Part shown: piece after piece, positions 36,931 to 44,840 of the stretch
Layout: every line of letters begins with the position of its first letter
How positions within the stretch are numbered: position 1 is the first letter of the stretch
NCBI GenBank assembly: GCA_021298315.1
Contig: JAJTFC010000014.1
Span: 1-56,120, forward strand
DNA from: Planctomycetaceae bacterium
GTDB taxonomy: Bacteria; Planctomycetota; Planctomycetia; Pirellulales; Pirellulaceae
DNA: 56,120 nucleotides
Reading direction: 5' to 3'
Notes under the pieces: model-generated
Seen by the model: only the letters and a program-made list of their open reading frames with translations
Told to the model about the DNA's origin: nothing
The model's database searches: none
Position numbers and translations under genes: made by a program

Positions 36931-37121
36931 TCTTGAGTTAAGTCCTATGGATTTTTAAACAAGGGGTTCGGTTCGCAGTGAGTCTTTGGTAGGATCTTCG
37001 CTGGAAAAGACTTTGGCCCTACTCCGGTTGATTATCGCTCGTTTGTTGCGGTTGGGAAAGGGCTACAGGCGACCCTGAGGAGATATCTCCGGTCCTACAA
37101 TTTCCTGAACCTAATGATGCC

Positions 37122-38423
37122 ATGAAGATCGATTTAGCTAAAAGCCAAGCAGCATTTGAGAGGGCCAAGAGGCTTATTCCTGGCGGGGTAAACTCCCCTG
37201 CTCGGGCATTCGGAGCCGTCGGTGGTCACCCTTTGTTTATCGATCGGGCTAAAGGGGCTTATCTTTTCGATTTGGATGGCAATCGATTCATCGACTACAT
37301 CGGATCTTGGGGTCCGATGATCCTAGGGCATGCCCACGAGCAAGTCATCGAGTCGATTGTCGATGCGGCTCAAAGAGGGACTTCCTATGGTGCTCCGACC
37401 CAGAACGAGTCTCGTATCGCCGAGCTGATTCTAGGAGCTTTCCCAAGCATGCAACGCGTTCGATTGGTAAGCTCTGGAACGGAAGCCACCATGAGTGCGA
37501 TACGCGTGGCACGAGGATTCACGCGACGCGATCGGATCGTCAAGTTCTCGGGTTGCTACCACGGTCACGTCGACTCCTTGCTCGTCTCGGCCGGTTCTGC
37601 TGCGGCGACCTTAGGTGTGCCTGATTCCCCAGGCGTGACCCCAGGTACTTCGCAAGACACGATTGTTCTCAACTACAACGATTCTCAGGCAGTTCGTGAG
37701 ACCCTTGATCAACTTGGCCAGCACATTGCAGCGGTGATCCTAGAGCCGATCGTCGGAAATATGGGCACGGTGATTCCGACGCCAGAGTTTCTCAAGACCT
37801 TGAGGGAAGAGACCCAAAGGCACGGGGTTGTTTTGATTTTCGACGAAGTCATGACGGGCTTCCGCGTCGCATACGGTGGTGCACAGCAAATTTTTGGGAT
37901 CGAACCTGACATGACAACCTTGGGGAAGATTGTCGGTGGTGGGCTTCCACTGGCCGCCTACGGTGGCCGCTCGGAGATCATGGATCAGGTGATGCCAGCC
38001 GGTAAGGTCTATCAGGCCGGGACGCTTTCGGGCAATCCACTTGCAACGGCTGCCGGTGCCAAGACGCTCGAACTCCTCCGTGACGATCCCCCTTATGAAT
38101 ATCTTGAATCGCTCGGTAAGCGATTGGGTGATGGGTTGCTTGCGGCTGCCAAAGAGCACGGTGTGTCGGCACAGTTGCAACGTGTCGGAAGTATGATGAC
38201 CCTGTTTTTTAATCCAGATCCAGTGGTCGACTGGCCAAGTGCCGATCGTTCGGATCGTAAACTCTTTGCCAAGTATTTTTGGGGGCTTATCGAGCGCGGT
38301 GTCTATATGCCTTGCAGTCAATTCGAGGCACTCTTCTTCTCGCGAGCGCACAGCGTTGAAGACATCGATCGTACGATCCAGGCCGCAGTGGATTTCTTTT
38401 CAGAGCACGCCCATGGTCGATGA
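37122..38423 (+). CDS. hemL: Glutamate-1-semialdehyde 2,1-aminomutase
   Basis: The 433-residue PLP enzyme has the family opening FERAKRLIPGGVNSPARAF, the cofactor-binding SSGTEATMSAIRVAR (about 118-131), FDEVMTGFRV (Asp241), and Lys269 in TTLGKIVGGGLP for the Schiff base. It converts glutamate-1-semialdehyde to 5-aminolevulinate, the tetrapyrrole precursor for heme, used by the several cytochromes in this window. Length and motifs are standard. Its TGA stop runs directly into the palindromic repeat cluster. Confidence 0.97.
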   Translation: MKIDLAKSQAAFERAKRLIPGGVNSPARAFGAVGGHPLFIDRAKGAYLFDLDGNRFIDYIGSWGPMILGHAHEQVIESIVDAAQRGTSYGAPTQNESRIAELILGAFPSMQRVRLVSSGTEATMSAIRVARGFTRRDRIVKFSGCYHGHVDSLLVSAGSAAATLGVPDSPGVTPGTSQDTIVLNYNDSQAVRETLDQLGQHIAAVILEPIVGNMGTVIPTPEFLKTLREETQRHGVVLIFDEVMTGFRVAYGGAQQIFGIEPDMTTLGKIVGGGLPLAAYGGRSEIMDQVMPAGKVYQAGTLSGNPLATAAGAKTLELLRDDPPYEYLESLGKRLGDGLLAAAKEHGVSAQLQRVGSMMTLFFNPDPVVDWPSADRSDRKLFAKYFWGLIERGVYMPCSQFEALFFSRAHSVEDIDRTIQAAVDFFSEHAHGR

Positions 38424-38434
38424 TTTCAGTGTCG

Positions 38435-38507
38435 GTGATTTCTCCGAGTGTCGGTGATTTCTCCGAAATCACTGCTGCCCACTGCCGTTGTCATTTCCGA
38501 AATCACC
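38435..38507. repeat. Palindrome family 1, cluster after hemL
   Basis: One complete copy GTGATTTC-TCC-GAAATCAC at 38454-38472 is preceded by a half site at 38435-38447 and followed by a degenerate copy ending in GAAATCACC at 38499-38507. The cluster begins 11 bases after the hemL stop codon, and the stop itself lies in TGATTTC. Confidence 0.85.
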
Positions 38508-38535
38508 GAACCTTCCTAGGGCATTCAAAGCAAAA

Positions 38536-38637
38536 TGCCCGTCAAAGGCCCCCGCACAAGAGTATGACGCTTATGGCTGCTCCACTTAAGTCCTGACCAG
38601 ATTCACGCTTCCCCCTCGCGAGAGCCCTTGACGGGCA
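38536..38637. other. Long-range inverted repeat, candidate structured RNA
   Basis: TGCCCGTCAAAGGC (38536-38549) and GCCCTTGACGGGCA (38624-38637) pair at 13 of 14 positions, enclosing 74 bases. It lies between the convergent hemL and kinase genes. There is no clear promoter and no open frame. Confidence 0.4.
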
Positions 38638-38722
38638 CTTGCTAAAGTCGTCCAGAAGTATAGATCGCTTTGCGGTCGCGGAAAGCCCAAAAGCTTGGGA
38701 ATCCCTAAGGTTTTCCGATTCG

Positions 38723-39649
38723 TTACGGGGAAGATTTCACGTTGCGCAGTTGACGCAGGAAAGTTTCCATGTCGGGCGTTCTCAATTCAGGGTTCGGGTG
38801 CATGGCCGCCATGATGGTGTTGGCTAGAACTTTGTCGATCTCGGGACGATGCTCAGAGATATCCCGAGGAGGAGCCGTGTCGTGTTGCAAGGCAGCTCGT
38901 CCTGTCGTATCGGCGATTTGCCAAGGGAGGTCAAACGCGATCATGTGGTAGCAAGTCACTGCAAACGAGAATATGTCTACCCGCTTGTCGGTGGATCGTC
39001 GCCGAACGATCTCCGGGGACATGTACAAAGGTGTCCCGGTGCGGTTTCCTGGTGCCATGAAGGCTTTGGTCGCCGGCAGGGTCAATCCAAAATCGATCAG
39101 CTTGACCTTCGACATGTCCTTGAGCACGATGTAGTTTCGTGGGCAAATATCGCGGTGGATGAACTCTTTGCGATGCAGGTAGGCGAGTGCTTCTGCCATC
39201 TGCCCGATCAGATCGAGTCTTTTGCCTGCCAAGAGATCTTCTTTGCGATCGGCGATCAATTGGTGCAACCCAGGTCCGTCGATGTACTCCATGAGGATGA
39301 ATTGTTGGCCTCGATTCGAAGTCCCATACTCGTAGGTTTCGACGATATTCGGGTGGTTGAGTTGGATTGCAATTTCACCTTCACTGGGTTTATTGAGTCC
39401 TTTGAACCGGCTCTCGAAAAACTGCACCTTTTCGGAATCGCAGAGTTTCACACCCACGACTCGGTTGTTGTTATTGCGGTCTTTGGCAACGAAGAAGTTG
39501 CTCATCGTGCCTGAAATAGCCGAACGGAGACGTTCAAAGCGGGCTTCGATGTCGACCGATTTGCTGGCTTTGACAGATTTTGGCTTCTCGGCTTTTTTGC
39601 CTGAGTCGCCAACTGCATTCTTCTTGAAAAGGCTGTCAAAAATACCCAT
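38723..39649 (-). CDS. Hanks-type Ser/Thr protein kinase, cytosolic
   Basis: The 308-residue protein has a Lys-rich N-terminal 30 residues, then a kinase domain without membrane helix. Catalytic residues are present: Lys68 in VGVKL, HRD (His165-Asp167, in HRDICPRN), DFG (Asp186-Gly188), and GTPLYMSPE. The Gly-rich loop is degenerate (SGTMSNFFVAK). It should phosphorylate Ser/Thr of cytoplasmic proteins; the PP2C at 29155-30171 is a possible counter-enzyme, but not adjacent. There are no sensory domains. It is convergent with hemL. Confidence 0.9.
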   Translation of the reverse strand: MGIFDSLFKKNAVGDSGKKAEKPKSVKASKSVDIEARFERLRSAISGTMSNFFVAKDRNNNNRVVGVKLCDSEKVQFFESRFKGLNKPSEGEIAIQLNHPNIVETYEYGTSNRGQQFILMEYIDGPGLHQLIADRKEDLLAGKRLDLIGQMAEALAYLHRKEFIHRDICPRNYIVLKDMSKVKLIDFGLTLPATKAFMAPGNRTGTPLYMSPEIVRRRSTDKRVDIFSFAVTCYHMIAFDLPWQIADTTGRAALQHDTAPPRDISEHRPEIDKVLANTIMAAMHPNPELRTPDMETFLRQLRNVKSSP

Positions 39650-39766
39650 GGGTTTGCTGTTTACTCTAGCGGGCTCGGTCCGGACGCAAGTATGAGGTAT
39701 TATACCACAAGCCCCAAGGAAGACTTGGGCTAGTCCCGTTTAGGTTGGTCGCAAAGGAACTTTTCA

Positions 39767-40759
39767 TTGGAACCAGAAGCGAAATCCCATTTGGTAACCC
39801 AGCGGTTTAAGATTCGATCCCAGCGGACACGGGGTGCCCAGCCGACCGAAGTGGCTTTGGAGGTCAGCGATGTTCGCAAGTCGTATGCTGGAAACGAAGC
39901 TCTTTCAGGTGTTACTTTTACGGTGCGTTCTGGTGAGCGAATCGCTCTTCTTGGACCAAACGGGGCTGGTAAAACGACGCTGATTCGCTGCATCAGTGGT
40001 CGGGTGGAAGTTTCTGCCGGTGAGGTGAGGCTCTTTGGCAAAAAACTCGGTCAGCCCAACGCAACTGCCCAGTTGGGTGTTGTTCCTCAAGAGTTGGCGA
40101 TCTATCCAGATTTGTCAGCCAAGGAGAACCTCGAGTGCTTTGCTCGGCTCCATGGATTGCGGGGCCGCAAATTGCACGATCGGGTCGATTGGGCCCTGCA
40201 CTGGATTGGTTTACAAGATCGGGCCGGAGACCTTACCGCTAAATTCTCCGGAGGTATGAAACGCCGCGTCAACATCGCTTGCGGTGTGATGCACTCCCCG
40301 GGTTTGCTGCTGCTGGATGAACCTACCGTGGGAGTCGATCCACAAAGTCGTCAGCGTATTTTCGATATGCTCGATGAGCTTAACCGCGTTGGAACTACGA
40401 TTCTACTGACAACCCATCACCTGGATGAAGCCGAGCAGCGGAGCGATCGGATTGTGATTATCGATCATGGCAAGGTGATTGCCGACGGAACGATCGATGA
40501 ACTTTTGGAGCAAACCATCGGCAAGCTCAAGCGGGTTTCTTTGGATATCGAAGGCACTCTCACGGAGGTCCCCCAGGGGCTATCTTTCCATGCTCCCTCT
40601 GGCCGGATTGTTGGCGCTTGCGAGAACCTTGCCGACGAACTCCCACAATGGATAGAAAGCCTGGCTGCCAGGGGGGGGCGGATCAAGAACCTAGAGCTTC
40701 AAACCCCCAACTTGCACCATGTCTTTTTGCATCTGACGGGCCGCGACTTGCGAGAGTAG
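39767..40759 (+). CDS. ABC transporter ATP-binding protein, CcmA/NatA-like
   Basis: The 330-residue protein has Walker A GPNGAGKTT, Q-loop VVPQELAIYP, signature FSGGMKRR, Walker B LLLLDEPTVGVDP, and the H-loop LLTTHHLDE. It most resembles drug or multidrug-export ATPases of the daunorubicin (DrrA) type, including the C-terminal extension (about 245-330) that docks the permease. The start is TTG at 39767; the conserved domain begins at about residue 27 (VALEVSDV). No permease gene follows in the window. Confidence 0.9.
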   Translation: MEPEAKSHLVTQRFKIRSQRTRGAQPTEVALEVSDVRKSYAGNEALSGVTFTVRSGERIALLGPNGAGKTTLIRCISGRVEVSAGEVRLFGKKLGQPNATAQLGVVPQELAIYPDLSAKENLECFARLHGLRGRKLHDRVDWALHWIGLQDRAGDLTAKFSGGMKRRVNIACGVMHSPGLLLLDEPTVGVDPQSRQRIFDMLDELNRVGTTILLTTHHLDEAEQRSDRIVIIDHGKVIADGTIDELLEQTIGKLKRVSLDIEGTLTEVPQGLSFHAPSGRIVGACENLADELPQWIESLAARGGRIKNLELQTPNLHHVFLHLTGRDLRE

Positions 40760-40776
40760 CTGCAAGCTATTTGGGA

Positions 40777-41988
40777 TTACCATTGGCCCTGGATGAAGCG
40801 AGGCATCAGCTCCCAACCGTTGGGGATCTGAAGTCCGCTGTGTGCCGCAGAGACTTCGTCGTAGCTCCTTGAGCCATCCGATTGGATCCCTTTTCCAGCG
40901 ATCGTAAAGGGAACCCAGCCGTGTGCGTGTTTCTTGGTGCTCACGGGTGTAGGGTGATCGGGTGTGATCAATATTCGATAGTCCCCATGAGCTTGCAAAG
41001 CTTGGTAAAGTGGGCCGACGATTTCTCGATCGATCGCTTCGAGGGCTTTGACTTTCTCCTCGGCTCGACCCTCGTGGCTGGCCTCATCGGGGGCTTCGAT
41101 GTGGACGCAAACAAGATCGTGTTTTTGCAATGCTGCGATCGCCGTTCGGCCTTTCGACCCATAATCGGTGTCCAGATAGCCGGTGGCACCTGGTGCCTCG
41201 ATCCTTTCCCATCCGACCAGGGCTGCTAATCCACGAAGCAGATCCACTGCGGTGATCATCGAGCCGCTGATGCCGAACCGCTTTGAAAAGTTTTCAAGCG
41301 AAGGTGTTTTACCCAGGCCCCAGAGCCAAAGGTGTGTGATCGGCGAGCGGCCTTGATCGAGCCTTGCGGCATTGACTGGATGATTGTTTAAAACCTCTGC
41401 GCTAGTTTGCATCCACTCGGAGAGCAAATCGCAACCAGGCCCACGGGGAAAGTCGTCGATGACCGATCCATCCGTTAGGTCATGCGGGGCTCGGGTTCGG
41501 GTTTCTCCGGAGAAGGGAGAAGCCTCATTGGGTCTGCCGCGAAAGATCAGTAGGTTGCGATAGCTGACACCGGGTGTGAACTCTAAACGGGGATCGTTCA
41601 CAGCGGTGTGAACACTTGCGAGCAGCTCGCGAGCTTCTTGGTTGCTGGCATGATCAGCGGTAAAGTCGACCATGATTTGGTCGAGTATTGTGACGGTATT
41701 GCAACGGATAGCCCAATCGTTTGGACCGAGCACGATTCCCTGGGCCGCAGCTTCGATCGGAGCTCGGCCGGTAAAGTAGACGTTTGGGTCGTAGCCAAAG
41801 AGGGTCATGTTGGCCACTTCGCTACCGGCTGGCAGATGGAGCGGGACGTTGTCGGATTGACCGACTAGGCCAGCTTGAGCCACAGCGTCCATGTTGGGAG
41901 TGCGGGCTGCTTGTAAGGGAGTTTTTCCGCCGAGAGATTCGACTGGGTAATCGGCACAGCCGTCTGGAATAATGATGACGTATTTCAT
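40777..41988 (-). CDS. apgM: Cofactor-independent phosphoglycerate mutase, archaeal ApgM type
   Basis: The 403-residue protein belongs to the alkaline-phosphatase superfamily: opening KYVIIIPDGCADYP (Asp metal ligand), SEVANMTLFGYDP (nucleophile region), HIEAPDEASHEG, LITPDHPTP and HAHGWVPF with His ligands. It matches the ApgM family that interconverts 2- and 3-phosphoglycerate; the same group was once proposed to hold homoserine kinases, so that alternative stays open. The start at 41988 is 2 bases after a 31-residue upstream ORF, so translation is probably coupled. It is convergent with the ABC gene. Confidence 0.88.
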   Translation of the reverse strand: MKYVIIIPDGCADYPVESLGGKTPLQAARTPNMDAVAQAGLVGQSDNVPLHLPAGSEVANMTLFGYDPNVYFTGRAPIEAAAQGIVLGPNDWAIRCNTVTILDQIMVDFTADHASNQEARELLASVHTAVNDPRLEFTPGVSYRNLLIFRGRPNEASPFSGETRTRAPHDLTDGSVIDDFPRGPGCDLLSEWMQTSAEVLNNHPVNAARLDQGRSPITHLWLWGLGKTPSLENFSKRFGISGSMITAVDLLRGLAALVGWERIEAPGATGYLDTDYGSKGRTAIAALQKHDLVCVHIEAPDEASHEGRAEEKVKALEAIDREIVGPLYQALQAHGDYRILITPDHPTPVSTKKHAHGWVPFTIAGKGIQSDGSRSYDEVSAAHSGLQIPNGWELMPRFIQGQW

Positions 41989-41990
41989 AG

Positions 41991-42086
41991 CTAGCGAGAT
42001 TCGAGCCAGATCCTTGAAACCACCCAAAGCATATAGCCGCTCCAGCAGCCTAGCAGAAGCGAAGCTAGCAAGAACCTTTTATCCAT
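41991..42086 (-). CDS. Small membrane protein, 31 aa, coupled between two genes
   Basis: ATG 42086 opens 31 codons ending in TAG. The peptide begins MDKR, then a hydrophobic stretch (FLLASLLLGCWSGYMLWVV), then a charged tail (SRIWLESR). It overlaps the end of the Minf_1886 gene by 8 bases and stops 2 bases before the apgM start, exactly filling an otherwise odd gap in a tight operon. The LLGC could be a weak lipobox. Not recognised as a known family; the spacing is the main support. Confidence 0.5.
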   Translation of the reverse strand: MDKRFLLASLLLGCWSGYMLWVVSRIWLESR

Positions 42087-42498
42087 CTTGACTCCCGATA
42101 CGTTCGAACCGGGGCTTGAAGGCTTCGTCGAAGTCGTATTGATGGTCGAAGTCTTGACGGCGGTCGGATTTGCTTTTCCTCATTTCACGGATGCGGATCA
42201 AGTTGTACACGATCTCGCCGAAGTCGCTAGTGGTATGAATCCCCCAGCTATTGAGGACGGTTTTGGCCAGTGCACCGTACTGCTCGAGTGCATACTCTCG
42301 GATCGCTTGGCAGAGTTGCTGACCGGTCAAGTGTCGATCCGATTTTCCTTCATCGTTTTCGTTTTCACCGGAGTAGGAAGGCAGCTTCATGACTCGCTGA
42401 GCGTATGCGAGGCTTTCGCGGACGAATTGATAAGCATCCAGATGGTATCGTTGGTCTTTGGCCAAAAGTTCCATCATGGCTAGGACGTGTTCGTTCAT
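42079..42498 (-). CDS. Minf_1886 family protein
   Basis: The 139-residue cytoplasmic protein matches the conserved Minf_1886 family of verrucomicrobia and planctomycetes: YHLDAYQFVRESLAYAQRV, HLTGQQLCQAIREYALEQYG and SDFGEIVYNLI. Function unknown. It overlaps ricT by 4 bases (ATGA), a sign of co-translation, and lies next to a RicT gene in many of these genomes. Confidence 0.85.
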   Translation of the reverse strand: MNEHVLAMMELLAKDQRYHLDAYQFVRESLAYAQRVMKLPSYSGENENDEGKSDRHLTGQQLCQAIREYALEQYGALAKTVLNSWGIHTTSDFGEIVYNLIRIREMRKSKSDRRQDFDHQYDFDEAFKPRFERIGSQDG

Positions 42499-43328
42499 AA
42501 GAGTTCAGCGCCTCGTTTGATGACCGACAGGCATTCGTCTGGTGAGATCAGTATTCTTCGGTTGTCTTCGGTAGCAATGAGCATCTGCTGGGCAAGCAGT
42601 TCCACATTGAGCACTCGAGCTTTTCCTTCGCGAGTGAGAATCTCGCTCCCAGGCGGAGGGATTTTCGAGGCGAGTTCTTCGTAGTGATCGTTTTCATAGC
42701 GAAGGCAGCATTTGAGCCGTCCGCAACGCCCTGAGAGTTTGTTCGGATCGAGTGTGGCCTTTTGCAGCTTGGCCATACGCATCGTCACCGGAGGCATCTC
42801 ATGAAGATAGCTTGAGCAACAAAGGGGACGGCCGCAATCACCGTAATCACCCAGCAGTTTGGCTTCGTCCCTGGCACCGATTTGCCTCATCTCGATGCGG
42901 GATTGAAACTTGCTCGCCAGTTTCTTGACCAGTTCACGAAAATCGACTCGTTCGGCTGCCGTGAAGTAAATCGTAACGATCTCGCCTCCGAAGATTCTCT
43001 CGACATCGACGACCGCCATTTGCAGTCCTAGGCTATCGATCAGCGACTGGCAATCGTGGGCATCGACCTGCGCCTGCTGTTTCAATTGTGCAACCGTAGC
43101 TAGCTCGTTGGGTCCCGCTGGTCGTTGGATCGAGCCTCCCGATAGTTTTTCGGTAGCAACTTCATTTTGGGGGGTGATTTCGCAAAGGACTTCGCCCAGT
43201 TCCAAGCCACGGTTGGATCTGGCGATGACCTGGTCTCCCCGCTTGTGCTCGGATCGGGAGTTCATCGAAAAAATCGATCGGTTGATCCCGCAGCGAACTA
43301 CGTATCGGTAGGTGGACTGGCCGTTCAT
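42495..43328 (-). CDS. ricT: RicT-family (PSP1/YaaT) regulator of RNA processing
   Basis: The 277-residue protein has the PSP1 C-terminal domain with its six-Cys iron-sulfur pattern: Cys165, 170, 171 in DCGRPLCC, and Cys202, 207, 208 in GRCGRLKCC. In Bacillus, RicT works with RicA and RicF to hold two Fe-S clusters and aid RNase Y maturation of mRNA; RicA and RicF are not in this window. It overlaps cysC by 4 bases upstream and Minf_1886 by 4 downstream, so the three are co-translated. Confidence 0.92.
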   Translation of the reverse strand: MNGQSTYRYVVRCGINRSIFSMNSRSEHKRGDQVIARSNRGLELGEVLCEITPQNEVATEKLSGGSIQRPAGPNELATVAQLKQQAQVDAHDCQSLIDSLGLQMAVVDVERIFGGEIVTIYFTAAERVDFRELVKKLASKFQSRIEMRQIGARDEAKLLGDYGDCGRPLCCSSYLHEMPPVTMRMAKLQKATLDPNKLSGRCGRLKCCLRYENDHYEELASKIPPPGSEILTREGKARVLNVELLAQQMLIATEDNRRILISPDECLSVIKRGAELL

Positions 43329-44068
43329 CGTGCACTCCCTGCTGCGCCATCGGCAATGCTTGAACGATTTGAAAAGACGTTCTGTTTGGTCAATAAATCC
43401 AGTACCACTTGGGCGCAGTGTTCGGGGGTGTTGAAGCTAGAGCCGAGCACTAAATCGGGATTTTCGGGAGGCTCGTAAGGGTCGGTGATTCCAGTAAAAA
43501 ATGGGATCTTCCCTTCGCGAGCTTGACGATAGAGACCTTTCGGGTCGCGCTTCTCGCAAGTCTCTAGAGGGGTGTCGACGAAGACCTCAAAGAATTGAAA
43601 CTGGTTGTCTCGCTCGACGACATTTCTTACTCGGTCTCGATCTTTGCGATAAGGGCTTACGAAAGCACTCAAACAGATCAGACCTGCAGAGGCTATCAAA
43701 TATGCCACCTCACCGATGCGGCGAATATTCTCCTCTCGGTCTTGGGGGGAGAAACTCAATCCGAATCGCTCCGAGAAGGCTTCGCCGTAGCTGGGTTTTA
43801 AGATACTCGGAGTGGCGCAAAGGCCATGGCGGATGTTGTCGCCGTCGAGCAGCAAACTCGGGCGACCTTGTTGCACAAGGATTCGATCCAGGGCATTTGC
43901 GATGGTGGATTTTCCCGATCCACTCAAGCCGGTAAACCAAACGACACAACCGACTTGGCCTAGCAGTTTGCCTCGATCGATGGCACTTACCGAGCCTGTG
44001 TGCCAAATCACCTTGGTGGCATCTGCGTTGGTTGAGGGCTCGGAGGTCATACTTCGGAGGGATCGCAT
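43325..44068 (-). CDS. cysC: Adenylylsulfate kinase with insertion
   Basis: The 247-residue protein has P-loop GLSGSGKST (47-55), LDGDNIRHGL, and ENIRRIGEVAYL, the APS kinase signature. It phosphorylates adenylylsulfate to PAPS for sulfate activation or sulfation. About 19 residues (85-103, ATPSILKPSYGEAFSERFG) are inserted between DNIRHGLC and LSFSPQDRE relative to E. coli CysC, an insertion I associate with planctomycetes. The start is 44068 or 44050; neither has a ribosome site. It overlaps ricT by 4 bases. Confidence 0.93.
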   Translation of the reverse strand: MRSLRSMTSEPSTNADATKVIWHTGSVSAIDRGKLLGQVGCVVWFTGLSGSGKSTIANALDRILVQQGRPSLLLDGDNIRHGLCATPSILKPSYGEAFSERFGLSFSPQDREENIRRIGEVAYLIASAGLICLSAFVSPYRKDRDRVRNVVERDNQFQFFEVFVDTPLETCEKRDPKGLYRQAREGKIPFFTGITDPYEPPENPDLVLGSSFNTPEHCAQVVLDLLTKQNVFSNRSSIADGAAGSAR

Positions 44069-44098
44069 GGAACGGAGGAGATCGTGGAGCGAGGGCAG

Positions 44099-44668
44099 CT
44101 AGGCGACGCTCAAGGCTTTTTTGATGCGTGCGATCATGTCGCTTTCGGATTTGGTGGTGGCCCCAAAGCCCAGAAGTCCTCCGCTAGTACGCGCAACTTC
44201 ATCGACTTCCTCGACGAGTTGGTGTTTCAGCGCATTGCTCTGCTTGGCATCGATCGAGGAGAAGACCGCTTCGGCACAGGATTCCCAAGTGGTGAGCATT
44301 TCCGAGGAGGGCTTTTCCTTGAGCCATCGTTCCAGAAGCGTCGAGGCTTCGGAGCCTTTGGTCAGATAACGCTCGGCGATCATTCGAACGGCAGTGGCTT
44401 CCTGTTGGTCTGCTTGTCCGTCGGCCCAAGCCACAGCGACCAAGGGGAAGATTCGGAAGGCCGAGAGGGCTTGAGGGGTTATTCCCAGGCCATGCAAAGC
44501 TCGAAGGGCCGCATCGTCTTTGATCCCCGATTCGGCTCGAAGGTTCGTTACGGCCTCTTCTGCCGAGAGCTTTTCCTGTAGGTCACGGATAAGCTTTTGA
44601 TCCAGATCGGAGAAGAACGCGTTTTCGAGCGAGCGGCATCGATTTTGTAAAGAATCTGCGTCGGCCAT
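44099..44668 (-). CDS. TerB-like helical protein
   Basis: The 189-residue cytoplasmic protein is almost all helical. FPLVAVAWADGQADQQEATAV matches the metal-binding TerB-like pattern (Asp and Glu after AWADG). The TerB family is linked to tellurite resistance and phage defence, but here no ter genes occur, so a housekeeping role is as likely. AAAGGAAG lies about 10 bases before the ATG. It is the first gene of the cysC/ricT operon (30 bases to cysC). Confidence 0.7.
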   Translation of the reverse strand: MADADSLQNRCRSLENAFFSDLDQKLIRDLQEKLSAEEAVTNLRAESGIKDDAALRALHGLGITPQALSAFRIFPLVAVAWADGQADQQEATAVRMIAERYLTKGSEASTLLERWLKEKPSSEMLTTWESCAEAVFSSIDAKQSNALKHQLVEEVDEVARTSGGLLGFGATTKSESDMIARIKKALSVA

Positions 44669-44709
44669 AAGACAATCACTTCCTTTAATTTCACAGGTTC
44701 AATTGGGCA

Positions 44710-44738
44710 TTGCGCAAGCGGTGGGAGTAGGTTACTAT
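44710..44738 (+). promoter_or_regulatory. Sigma-70-type promoter of leuCD
   Basis: TTGCGC (-35, 44710-44715) and TACTAT (-10, 44733-44738) are separated by 17 bases, with the leuC start about 100 bases downstream. It sits in the gap to the divergent TerB-like gene. Confidence 0.45.
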
Positions 44739-44762
44739 ACAACAGTCGTCTTCAAAAGATGA

Positions 44763-44797
44763 GAGGCCGGAATTTTCACCGGAAGTTTATGGGCCTC
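44763..44797 (+). promoter_or_regulatory. Leader hairpin upstream of leuC
   Basis: GAGGCC (44763-44768) and GGCCTC (44792-44797) pair around an inner CCGG-AATTTTCA-CCGG stem, giving a nested structure in the likely 5' leader. There is no leucine-codon peptide or antiterminator, so attenuation is not supported. Confidence 0.35.
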
Positions 44798-44840
44798 CAT
44801 CAACGAAAAACCAACAAAAACCCACACGCATTAGGCAGTT

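Noticed and set aside
44763..44797. Leucine attenuator or T-box upstream of leuC
   Set aside because: There is no leader peptide with Leu codons and no T-box motif or terminator; only a simple hairpin.
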